Translations under genes and position numbers: made by a program | Shown here: positions 43,274-50,618 of the stretch, piece after piece | Layout of the letters: every line of letters begins with the position of its first letter | Numbering within the stretch: the first letter of the stretch is position 1 | Notes under the pieces: generated by a model | The model's input: only the letters and a program-made list of their open reading frames with translations | Database searches by the model: none | Told to the model about the DNA's origin: nothing | Assembly (NCBI GenBank): GCA_004028775.1 | Contig: RXGA01000001.1 | Span: 248,001-312,000, forward strand | Reading direction: 5' to 3' | Length of the DNA: 64,000 nucleotides | Origin: Candidatus Methanosuratincola subterraneus | Lineage (GTDB): Archaea; Thermoproteota; Methanomethylicia; Methanomethylicales; Methanomethylicaceae

Positions 43274-43837
43274 TCAAAGATCCAAAACAACATCGAACAA
43301 ATCCATCAGCTTTCCAAGCTGCCGTCTTTCCTTGTCGTTTATTCCAGATCCCTTGTCGTCGAAGAAATCCCCCCAGTATGCAGTCCCGACAAAGGTCTCC
43401 GCCAGGGCCACTGCTTCACCGATCAGATCTGCGCTTCCGCATTGGAGGTAGATCGTAATGTCGTTCGCAAAAAGCACAGGCGTAGGCATTGCAATGTACT
43501 GCGATAAACATGGCTCGATCGCCAAGGCGTTCTGCTTGGCCAGGCGCACAACTTCTTCTGCGGTCGCACCCTCCAGGCGGGGCGCGACTATATGCCCCGG
43601 AGCGGCGTACCGTATCCGCACCCTTGTAGAAGCGGGGATGGCAAGCCGCCCGCCCACCTTTCTCCCCTCCACGGACCTCTCTCCTGGGGCCATCTCGATC
43701 ACAGTTATTGCGCCGGGCCCTTCCGACTCGGCAGCCTCAGCCAGGAGGCGGCTGAGCAGGACGGTCTTCCCTTTCCCGACCTCCCCGCGTATCAGCGTCT
43801 TCTTGCCCTTGATCGCCGCGTAGCTAATCACCTTCAA
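43274..43837 (-). CDS. P-loop NTPase of unknown function coupled to thiW
   Basis: A 187 aa protein with a Walker A motif GEVGKGKTVLL at about residues 18-28. A possible Walker B strand is AITVIEMAPG, and a Cys/Tyr-containing region lies near ALAIEPCLSQYIAM. It lacks the LSGGQ signature, so it is not the ABC ATPase of an ECF transporter. Its start overlaps the thiW stop by 14 bp, so translation is coupled and it should be controlled by the same TPP riboswitch. I do not recognise the family. A GTPase/ATPase used in thiamine uptake or salvage is a guess from context. Confidence 0.75.
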   Translation of the reverse strand: MKVISYAAIKGKKTLIRGEVGKGKTVLLSRLLAEAAESEGPGAITVIEMAPGERSVEGRKVGGRLAIPASTRVRIRYAAPGHIVAPRLEGATAEEVVRLAKQNALAIEPCLSQYIAMPTPVLFANDITIYLQCGSADLIGEAVALAETFVGTAYWGDFFDDKGSGINDKERRQLGKLMDLFDVVLDL

Positions 43838-44405
43838 TTACGCCCCTCCTCTTGAGGGCCAAAACTACAAGATAACCCATGAGTGCCCCGGGGATGCTGC
43901 TCATCAGGAAAAAGATTGTGAACAGCTGCCACTGGGCAGTCAGCCCGAGAAATGGGGGCAACTGGGCTGCACCAATGGCTGGCGCAACCAGGAACGCACT
44001 CAGCAAAGCCCCGATCGCCGTACCCAACGGCTCTGTGAGGGCGACCGCGTCTTTCCTAACTAAATAATTGTAAACCAAACCGACCACCAATGCGCCTGGG
44101 ATCCCGCCTGGCAAGGCGAAAAAAGTGCCTGTCCCTATGCCTATCCTTATTATGCCGATCAGCCCGGCCACAACGCCCGCGTTCAGCGGACCGAGCAGGA
44201 TCCCCGCGACCACATTTATCATGTGTTGGAAAGGGAAGACCTTTGTTGGCCCCGCTGGGAATGCCCCTGGAAAAATCGATAAAGAAACACCGAGCGCGAC
44301 AAATATTGATGAAAGGACTAACCGGTAAGTTGGAGTTTTTAAATGTATTATTTTCTTATTGCCGTAATTAGGCTCATTCACAAGATTTTGCCTTTTTGAA
44401 TACAA
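43824..44405 (-). CDS. thiW: ThiW-type ECF transporter S component (thiamine precursor uptake)
   Basis: A five- or six-helix membrane protein matching ThiW: FVALGVSLSIFPGAFPAGPT, KVFPFQHMINVVAGILLGP, IRIGIGTGTFFALPGG and the C-terminal FFLMSSIPGALMGYLV. ThiW is predicted to bring in the thiazole moiety or thiamine. It begins just after a TPP riboswitch. The likely start is a TTG at 44405 placed ten bases after the riboswitch sequence GGAGG; a GTG at 44381 is the alternative. No EcfA or EcfT genes are nearby, so shared energising subunits would be elsewhere. Confidence 0.87.
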   Translation of the reverse strand: MYSKRQNLVNEPNYGNKKIIHLKTPTYRLVLSSIFVALGVSLSIFPGAFPAGPTKVFPFQHMINVVAGILLGPLNAGVVAGLIGIIRIGIGTGTFFALPGGIPGALVVGLVYNYLVRKDAVALTEPLGTAIGALLSAFLVAPAIGAAQLPPFLGLTAQWQLFTIFFLMSSIPGALMGYLVVLALKRRGVIEGD

Positions 44406-44408
44406 ACA

Positions 44409-44505
44409 GCATATCCCTCCGCTGGAATTGCCCAGTTCAGGTTCAAAGGGTCGGCGACGGATCCAGTCGCCCTCTCAGCCCCTTTCCAGGAGCTCCCCCT
44501 TTGCA
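44409..44505 (-). ncRNA. TPP (THI-box) riboswitch
   Basis: Reading the minus strand, the conserved THI elements occur in order: a stem AGCTCC/GGGGCT with loop TGGAAA leading into CTGAGAG; a variable stem GGCGAC/GTCGCC; then ACCCTTTGAACCTGA; then CTGGGCAATTCCAG; and finally CGGAGGGATATG. These match the TPP-sensing pyrimidine and pyrophosphate pockets. The element begins about 25 bases after a TATA sequence (GCTTATAAAC, 44523-44532) and ends directly before thiW. TPP riboswitches are known in only a few archaea, upstream of thiamine-related transporters. Confidence 0.9.
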
Positions 44506-44522
44506 CTCCAAATTTCCCGTAA

Positions 44523-44532
44523 GTTTATAAGC
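44523..44532 (-). promoter_or_regulatory. Box A of the TPP riboswitch-thiW transcript
   Basis: GCTTATAAAC on the minus strand places transcription start near 44503-44505, right at the 5' edge of the aptamer. Confidence 0.5.
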
Positions 44533-44821
44533 GTTCCTATTACCTGTTTATAGGGATGGATAACTTTTTTTATTTTAATGGTTGAAAAAGTTTATATAAA
44601 CAATAACATTTTTTATTTTTTGATTTTTTACCATAATTATAGGTATAATTAATAACATTTTACCTTATATTCCTTTTCTTATCTTATTGAAGTTGTTGCT
44701 AACTAAATCAGTAAATATTGAAATTTTTTCTAAAAATAAAAGTTATGGATATTTTAGAAAATAATGCAAAGAAATTAATTAAAGCTGGACGGTTGCACTC
44801 CACCATCAAATCGCGTGCCCT
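44533..44821. other. AT-rich intergenic DNA
   Basis: About 290 bp, strongly A/T-rich, mainly runs of T and A. It contains a perfect 12-bp palindrome GTTTATATAAAC at 44590-44601, which could act as a two-way TATA element. I see no coding frame and no RNA gene. Its composition contrasts with the GC-rich genes around it, which suggests foreign or decayed DNA. Confidence 0.6.
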
Positions 44822-45088
44822 GTGCGGAAGCCAATATTTTTCTGCGCCTCAGGGGCGATCAGCGCAGTGGGCGTGAAGGGTTCGGCACTGGCGAGTGAAA
44901 AAGTCTGTGCGGAAAGAAATATCCTTGCGGTTTGGGAAGTTGAAGGGGAAGACGATCCGAATTTTGTTGACCTGGGGTCGCCGTTTCTTATCATTTCCCA
45001 ATCTCACCTAGAATGGGAAATGGTGCGACAATGGGATTTGCAGAAATTTTTCCTTTTGGTTTCTTATTATGGAAAAATTGGGAAATAA
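44822..45088 (+). CDS. Doubtful ORF, possibly a gene remnant
   Basis: An 88-codon frame starting with GTG. The first 55 residues (for example SEKVCAERNILAVWEVEGED) have protein-like composition and the DNA there is GC-rich, while the last 30 codons are AT-rich. No ribosome-binding sequence or promoter is clear and I recognise no family. It may be the remains of a larger gene. Confidence 0.22.
   Translation: MRKPIFFCASGAISAVGVKGSALASEKVCAERNILAVWEVEGEDDPNFVDLGSPFLIISQSHLEWEMVRQWDLQKFFLLVSYYGKIGK
44992..45022. repeat. Perfect 9-bp inverted repeat
   Basis: CATTTCCCA and TGGGAAATG enclose a 13-base loop, within or just after the doubtful frame. The following stretch to 45384 is AT-rich and holds only the promoter of the next gene (AAATTATTATATGAC near 45340-45354). 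Confidence 0.4.
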
Positions 45089-45384
45089 AGAGTTGCCCCG
45101 GAAGTTTTTAGTCTCCAAAGACGGCCTGCAGGTTTGCCCAAAACATTTATATCAAAAAGAAATTAATATTTTAATTCAAAAACTACATTATTATTTAAAT
45201 TATTAATTAGTTTGACTTTATATTTTCCAAAAGACTCCTCCGGCAGTTTTGTAAATTAGTTTACTATGAACGCTAGAATCTAGATCTAAGCGAAAGAACT
45301 GTTGGTATCAGATATCTTGAGATATTTGCTAAAAAACCATAAATTATTATATGACAAAACTCACCATTAACACAGGCGAGTGCA

Positions 45385-46188
45385 ATGGTCTTGACGTTCC
45401 AAGCACTGGTTGGGGGATCGCAGGCAAGCAAAGTCAACGCCACGCTCCCCTGGATAGTGGCATTCTATGAACCTGGTCCGCCACCCGTCGTGGCGGACAT
45501 GCTCACCAGCGCCCGGAAGGGTGCTTTTTACGAGGAGATTGTAAAGCTCTCTGACATACGACAGAGGCTCGACGCCAGGTCCATACTCGTATCCCCCAGG
45601 AGACGGATCGGGGTGGATGAAGCGCGGTTGGCAACCTCTTTCGGAATATACGTCGTACTTGAAGGCGACCACGATGGTCTGAGCATGGCCTCTAGTGGGG
45701 CTGATATAGGCGAGGTCAACTCTCGCTTTGTTGAGACTATCCTGAAGAATAGGAGCAGGAGGGTGGCTTCGGAGTGCAGGTCTGCCATAGTCGAACTGCT
45801 CCGGGAAAAGTGGCTCACTCCTGAGGAGCTGGTCTCTGAGCTCCGCCTTTCGTTCGATGCCAGGACGGTGACCGCCCAGCTAAGGTCCCTTGCGAGGGGC
45901 GGCGCCGTGCGCCTGCTAGCAAGGACTGTGAAGGGCGAGGGCATATATGGCCTGCCAGGCATCCAATACCCAGCGAGAGGCGACTTGTCAAGGCCGTCGA
46001 GGCTCGAGTACCTGGAGAGAACAGTGACAGAGATGCTTTCTAACTGCGACCGACCCCTTACTTCGACCGAGATGAGCGAAAGGATCAATGTAAGCCAGCA
46101 CCAGATCAGATCAATTATGCGAAAGTTGGCTGGCGCGCAAAAAGCGGCAAGGACTGGTGATGGATGGGTTTTTTCAGGCAAAAAGTAA
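45385..46188 (+). CDS. Double winged-helix protein with unknown N-terminal domain
   Basis: A 267 aa protein. Residues about 130-190 (SAIVELLREKWLTPEELVSE) and 210-265 (SNCDRPLTSTEMSERINVSQHQIR) look like two winged-helix DNA-binding units. The N-terminal 120 residues have an alpha/beta pattern, including LDARSILVSPRRRIGVDEAR followed by GIYVVLEGD, faintly like a degenerate restriction-nuclease fold, but no catalytic set is visible. The message is leaderless or nearly so. I cannot assign a function beyond probable DNA binding. Confidence 0.6.
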   Translation: MVLTFQALVGGSQASKVNATLPWIVAFYEPGPPPVVADMLTSARKGAFYEEIVKLSDIRQRLDARSILVSPRRRIGVDEARLATSFGIYVVLEGDHDGLSMASSGADIGEVNSRFVETILKNRSRRVASECRSAIVELLREKWLTPEELVSELRLSFDARTVTAQLRSLARGGAVRLLARTVKGEGIYGLPGIQYPARGDLSRPSRLEYLERTVTEMLSNCDRPLTSTEMSERINVSQHQIRSIMRKLAGAQKAARTGDGWVFSGKK

Positions 46189-46335
46189 TAAATTAATTTC
46201 GAAAATCGCCTAGATTAGGCAAAAATTGGTTATTTTTCATTATTGGATTTTCAAACAGCTTAAATGCGAAAAAAATCCCAAGCCTTAAAAAATATCCCTG
46301 CAGAAGGTAATAATTGAATATGTGCGTGCAAACTT

Positions 46336-47130
46336 ATGATGCCCGTCCATATCAACGACATATACTATGAACCGGAAAAACAATTTTGTGGACTGTACAT
46401 AGCCGCTAAAATAACTATGCCTGACTTTGATCCTACTCTAGAACTCCTGAGGATATTAAATGAAAACAAAATTTGTTTTTTAAGCATATCTTCTCATAGA
46501 AGCGAAGACACTGTTCATAACTTCATAACTTTGGACCTTACAGATGCCCCTGAATTGAAAGAGGAAATGATAAAAAATATAAAAGAAAAATTTGGGTCGC
46601 GGCTAGTTTACCTCGAGTGCGCCGATTCTGGCGTCCCCGGGCTGATCTACAACGTGAACGGTTACCCGGTGATACTGAACATCTCCGGTCGCCCTATGCA
46701 GGTGGCTGCGATGACAACTTCGGGCTGGAAGAACCTCGTGATGGGGATGATCAGGAGATACAAGGGCGACGCAATGCTGATGCTCTGGAACATGGGCAAC
46801 GACTTCGGGGAGGCGCACGGGAAGACCCTACTTGAGATGAAGGGTCTGAGCGACAGGCACCGCATCAAGATCGGGCTCGCAGTGCTCCAGGCGCTGGGCT
46901 GGGGGAAGTTCGAACTTGCAGAGTGCGATGAGTTCGGGAAAGTGGTGGTCATAAGGGCGACAGAGAACTTCGAGGAGCTCATAACATGGGAGCTGCTCGA
47001 CTACGAGAACCGCTTCCTGCTTGGGTTCTTCGTTGGGCTGGTCAGCAAGGTATTCGACAAGGCATGCAGGGGTACTGAAGTGAAGTGCATGAAGCTAGGA
47101 GACCCATATTGCGAGTTCGTGATCAGATGA
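46336..47130 (+). CDS. ACT-like/V4R-domain protein
   Basis: A 264 aa protein. The N-terminal 95 residues resemble an ACT fold (FCGLYIAAKITMPDFDPTLE, NKICFLSISSHRSED). The C-terminal part from about residue 120 is a V4R (4-vinyl reductase-type) domain ending in the metal-binding pattern CMKLGDPYCEFVI. V4R domains bind small hydrophobic ligands and often regulate. The stop is immediately followed by the stop of the convergent marker-8 gene. The first half of the gene is more AT-rich than the second. The start may be either of two adjacent ATGs. Confidence 0.72.
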   Translation: MMPVHINDIYYEPEKQFCGLYIAAKITMPDFDPTLELLRILNENKICFLSISSHRSEDTVHNFITLDLTDAPELKEEMIKNIKEKFGSRLVYLECADSGVPGLIYNVNGYPVILNISGRPMQVAAMTTSGWKNLVMGMIRRYKGDAMLMLWNMGNDFGEAHGKTLLEMKGLSDRHRIKIGLAVLQALGWGKFELAECDEFGKVVVIRATENFEELITWELLDYENRFLLGFFVGLVSKVFDKACRGTEVKCMKLGDPYCEFVIR

Positions 47131-48012
47131 TCAAACAAGCGGATCCGGGCACTTCTCTGCCGCATACGGGATCTTCTCGACCTTGATAAGGAACTTTTGC
47201 CTGCTCGCCTTCACCTTCTCCAGGACTAGGCATTTCCCCCTCTCCGTGAACGCGAAAACTGGGACTGCTGAACCCGCCTGAATCAGCGCCTTCTCGGCAG
47301 CCGCCTCCCTGATCCACTTGGATGCGCAACCCGACACCAAGTCCGCAACCTCGACCATCCTGAAGGCATCATCCTTCCCGATCCCCGTCAGGTGGACTCC
47401 GAATATGAGCGTGTCTGGATGCTTTGCCCTTATCCTCTCACCATCTGCGGGGTCGGTTATAGTGACGGCAACATCCGAGTATCCCTTCCGGTACGCGAGA
47501 TCAGTCCCCTCCACCTGGTCGATCCTTGCGGTCTCGCGATCAAGGACAGCCCCGCCAATTGCCTCTATCCTTTCGATGAGCCTTGGGATGGGCGAAGTCG
47601 AAACCAGCCCGGACATCCTCCCGCCTATCCCTTGGACCAAGTCCGGATTCAGTGTTATGACTGTCCCTGCACCCTCGCAGACTATCACAGCTGCGCCCAA
47701 GACCTTCGACCTTAGCCCTTGGCTTATAATTTCGGATGCGCCAAAGGTGACAAAGTCCTGCGATGACTCGAGCAAACGGTCCCCGGTGCACATTCCATAC
47801 GATCTGATCCTGCCCTCTATGTTTTTGCGGACCTTCTCTGGGGTGATTATGTCTACTGGGGTGGAGAACTTCTTCGCGAGCGGGCATTCCCTGATCATGG
47901 GCGAGCCAACCTCGATCACCAGCCCGTCCCTGATCACAATGCGTGACCTGCCTATCGCTTCAATAACGTGCTCGTCTTGATCGGGCATATTCGCATCGAA
48001 AAGTTGATACAC
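47131..48012 (-). CDS. Methanogenesis marker 8 (DUF2099) family protein
   Basis: A 293 aa protein with the features I associate with TIGR03275/DUF2099: DEHVIEAIGRSRIVIRDG with a Cys-containing segment (RECPLAKKF), YGMCTGDRLL, the Gly-rich AAVIVCEGAGTVITLNPDLV followed by QGIGGRMSGLVSTSPIP, GVHLTGIGKDDA and SGCASKWIREAA. The family is found essentially only in methanogens, and its biochemical role is unknown. The start is a GTG at 48012 or an ATG at 47988. It is convergent with the V4R gene with no gap. Confidence 0.82.
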   Translation of the reverse strand: MYQLFDANMPDQDEHVIEAIGRSRIVIRDGLVIEVGSPMIRECPLAKKFSTPVDIITPEKVRKNIEGRIRSYGMCTGDRLLESSQDFVTFGASEIISQGLRSKVLGAAVIVCEGAGTVITLNPDLVQGIGGRMSGLVSTSPIPRLIERIEAIGGAVLDRETARIDQVEGTDLAYRKGYSDVAVTITDPADGERIRAKHPDTLIFGVHLTGIGKDDAFRMVEVADLVSGCASKWIREAAAEKALIQAGSAVPVFAFTERGKCLVLEKVKASRQKFLIKVEKIPYAAEKCPDPLV

Positions 48013-48206
48013 GCCTTCGGATAATATCTCTTTTGCCGATGAAGATAGTCATGCAAACCGATGGGAAAGATGAGGGCCCCTAGGGTATCTGAGGCATTTC
48101 CCATACAATATCCAATTAGAGACGGCGGTTTTCGATTCAAGCCGCGTTCTGCCATTATTTGCATGAAGTTCCTGAAAATGCCCAACAAAACAGGGTGTGG
48201 ATGGGC

Positions 48207-48377
48207 TTAGATCCGCCTTCTCGACTCTGCCTCGCTCTTGAGCAAGTACCTGATCACATAGTCCATTGTCTTCCTGCGCCTGTCTTGGCTGTCCTGGAAC
48301 CTCAGCGTCTTCTGCAGCTCCAGCAGGCTGATGTAAGTGTCCTCCTTTACCCTGATCAGAAAAGTCCTCTCTGGCAA
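48207..48377 (-). CDS. Small helical protein downstream of the pyrophosphatase gene
   Basis: A 56 aa protein reading MPERTFLIRVKED, then TYISLLELQKTLRFQDSQDR, then RRKTMDYVIRYLL and a basic end. One beta-strand followed by two helices is the shape of a ribbon-helix-helix DNA-binding protein, though this is only pattern-based. The start is a TTG at 48377, chosen because AGGTGG lies six bases upstream; a GTG at 48386 would overlap that site. It begins 23 bp after hppA and is likely on the same transcript, past an oligo-T run. Confidence 0.6.
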   Translation of the reverse strand: MPERTFLIRVKEDTYISLLELQKTLRFQDSQDRRRKTMDYVIRYLLKSEAESRRRI

Positions 48378-48399
48378 AAAGCCCACCTGTAAAAAAAGA

Positions 48400-50460
48400 T
48401 TAGAGGAGAGAGTACATAAGGATTAAGGCAATGAAGAGTATCGAGATCGTGTTCATCACTTTGATGAGCGGGTTGATCGCAGGGCCTGCAGTGTCCTTGA
48501 ATGGGTCTCCGACCGTGTCCCCGACTACCGCAGCAGCATGGGCCGGGCTCTTCTTGCCGCCGAAGTTGCCGAGCTCGATGTACTTCTTTGCATTGTCCCA
48601 CATAGCTCCCCCTGTGGTCATGAGCAGCGCGAGAAGCACCCCAGACAGGATCACTCCCATGAGCATCCCTCCGAGAGCCCTCTCGTTGAGCAGGAACCCG
48701 ACCAGCAGGGGCGAGAGTATCGCAATGAGCGCAGGCGCCGCCAGCTCCTTCAGTGCAGCCTTGGTCACTATGTCGACCGCCCTGCCGTAGTCCGGCTTAG
48801 CGGTCCCTTCCATGATGCCCTTGATCTCGCGGAACTGCCTCCTGACCTCCTCGACAATCTGGAATGCTGCCCTCCCGACAGCAGTCATCAGCATCGATGC
48901 GAATAGGAAAGGTATTGCAGCGCCCAACAGGAGACCAGCAAGCACAAACGGATCCTCTATCGAAAGCACCACAGATCCAACCCTCTTGACAATCTCATCC
49001 TTGTATGCCGCAAACAGCGAGAGGGCTGCGAGTGCAGCAGAACCGATCGCGTATCCTTTGGTCACAGCCTTCGTTGTGTTCCCGACCGCATCGAGCGGAT
49101 CCGTCACGTCTCGGACTTCCTTCGGGAGGTTTGCCATCTCTGCGATCCCTCCTGCATTGTCCGTTATCGGTCCGTAGGCATCGATCGAGACTATCATGCC
49201 GGTTGTGGACAGCATAGCTGCTGCAGCGATTGCAATGCCATAGACTCCAAGCTCTGGAGAAGATGCGCCGCCGGCGATGAAATAAGAGGCCAGTATGCCT
49301 GCAACGATGACGATTACAGGGAGGAATGTGCTCCGCATGCCCATCCCAAGCCCTGCTATGAGGTTGGTGCCCGCGCCGGTCTTGGAGGCTTCAGAGACGA
49401 AGAGCACTGGCTTGTGCGAATACGATGTGAAGTAGTCTGTTATAACCACCATGCATACCATCACAACGAGCCCGACTATGGAGCATACGTAGACGCCGAG
49501 ATCCCCTCCCATGAAGTAGTAAGTGACGATGTAGAAGGCGACCGCCGAGACGACGATCGTGGCAGCAAGCCCCTTGTAAAGGGCGTTCATTATCTTCCCT
49601 TCCTTGCCGAGCCTCACGAAGAAAGTCCCTATCACCGTGGCGAAGATGGCCATGGCGCCGATCACCAGCGGCAGGGCGATTCCGCTCGCCCCGAATTTCG
49701 CGAGGACTGCTGGCGATGAAGCCAAAAGCATCGCGGCCAGCGCGGTCACAACATAGGTCTCAAACAAGTCAGCTCCCATGCCGGCGCAGTCGCCCACCGC
49801 GTCGCCCACGTTGTCAGCGATAACGGCTGGGTTGCGCGGGTCGTCTTCGGGTATCCCTGCCTCGACCTTGCCGACCAGGTCTGCACCTACGTCTGCCGCT
49901 TTAGTGTAGATTCCGCCGCCGACCCTCGCGAAGAGGCTTATGAGGCATGCGCCGAAACCGAATCCTACGAGAAGGTTAGCGTCGCCGAAGAGGATGTAGA
50001 ATGACGTAAGCCCCAGCAGCGCGAGCCCGACGATCGTGAATCCGGAGACTGCACCGCCTTTGAATGCCAGCGAGAGGGCTGCCTGCAAACCCTGCTTCGC
50101 CTTGTTCGCCGTCCTGACGTTCCCAGCAGTCGTCATCTTCATGCCCACGTAACCGCAGAAGGCTGAGAGCGTCGCGCCGACCGCGAAGCCGAACGCAGTC
50201 TGCCAGTTGATGGCCAGCACCAGGACAACTGCGATCACGGCGGCGAAGATTGCGACCGTCTTGTACTGGCGGTTGAGGTAAGCGTTGCCGCCTTCCCGGA
50301 TTGCTTTAGCAATCCTCTTCATTTCGTCAGTGCCCTCGTCCTCCCTGATCACGCTCATCGCAAGGTACCCTGCGTAGAGCAGCGCGACCACGCCTGCCAC
50401 TAGCGGGAGCATGGTCTCTATGTTGAGTCCGACCATAAGTGGTGTCCATATCTCACTCAT
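48400..50460 (-). CDS. hppA: Membrane-bound H+-translocating pyrophosphatase (K+-independent type)
   Basis: Sixteen-helix ion pump that uses pyrophosphate hydrolysis to move H+. Active-site motifs are [39 protein letters not shown] and [18 protein letters not shown]. The sequence [16 protein letters not shown] has Lys at the position where K+-dependent enzymes have Ala, so this should be a K+-independent H+ pump. I chose the ATG at 50460 with AAGGGGGAAA upstream; the frame is open 32 codons further. 686 aa. A box A (GCTTAAATAT) lies at 50509-50518. Confidence 0.96.
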   Translation of the reverse strand: MSEIWTPLMVGLNIETMLPLVAGVVALLYAGYLAMSVIREDEGTDEMKRIAKAIREGGNAYLNRQYKTVAIFAAVIAVVLVLAINWQTAFGFAVGATLSAFCGYVGMKMTTAGNVRTANKAKQGLQAALSLAFKGGAVSGFTIVGLALLGLTSFYILFGDANLLVGFGFGACLISLFARVGGGIYTKAADVGADLVGKVEAGIPEDDPRNPAVIADNVGDAVGDCAGMGADLFETYVVTALAAMLLASSPAVLAKFGASGIALPLVIGAMAIFATVIGTFFVRLGKEGKIMNALYKGLAATIVVSAVAFYIVTYYFMGGDLGVYVCSIVGLVVMVCMVVITDYFTSYSHKPVLFVSEASKTGAGTNLIAGLGMGMRSTFLPVIVIVAGILASYFIAGGASSPELGVYGIAIAAAAMLSTTGMIVSIDAYGPITDNAGGIAEMANLPKEVRDVTDPLDAVGNTTKAVTKGYAIGSAALAALSLFAAYKDEIVKRVGSVVLSIEDPFVLAGLLLGAAIPFLFASMLMTAVGRAAFQIVEEVRRQFREIKGIMEGTAKPDYGRAVDIVTKAALKELAAPALIAILSPLLVGFLLNERALGGMLMGVILSGVLLALLMTTGGAMWDNAKKYIELGNFGGKKSPAHAAAVVGDTVGDPFKDTAGPAINPLIKVMNTISILFIALILMYSLL

Positions 50461-50508
50461 GAATTTTCCCCCTTGCTTCTGATGTTTATGGAGTGATTCA
50501 GGCGGGGG

Positions 50509-50518
50509 ATATTTAAGC
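50509..50518 (-). promoter_or_regulatory. Box A of hppA
   Basis: GCTTAAATAT on the minus strand gives a start near 50485 and a leader of about 25 nt containing the strong ribosome-binding sequence. Confidence 0.45.
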
Positions 50519-50618
50519 GATTCGATATTTGGAGCTAAAATTATTGCAAAAAACAAATGCCCGCGTAAAATCTCTAAAGTTGGCTGGAAAAAGAAAAAAT
50601 GGATTTTGTTTTAGCGTT

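Noticed and set aside
44533-44821. Replication origin in the AT-rich stretch
   Set aside because: No repeated origin-recognition-box-like elements and no Orc1/Cdc6 gene nearby; AT-richness alone is not enough.
44806-44994. Minus-strand frame opposite the doubtful ORF at 44822
   Set aside because: Ser/Thr/Pro-rich shadow composition without start signals.
48037-48093. Possible C/D-box guide RNA (CGATGA, AGATGAG, TCTGAGG)
   Set aside because: The C box is imperfect, no D' box is placed correctly and no conserved guide target could be proposed.
48121-48150. tRNA T-arm-like GGTTTTCGATTCAAGCC
   Set aside because: The stem does not pair properly and no acceptor, D or anticodon arms surround it.
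47952-48188. 78-codon minus-strand frame upstream of marker 8
   Set aside because: It overlaps the marker-8 start, has no ribosome-binding sequence and shows no structural pattern.
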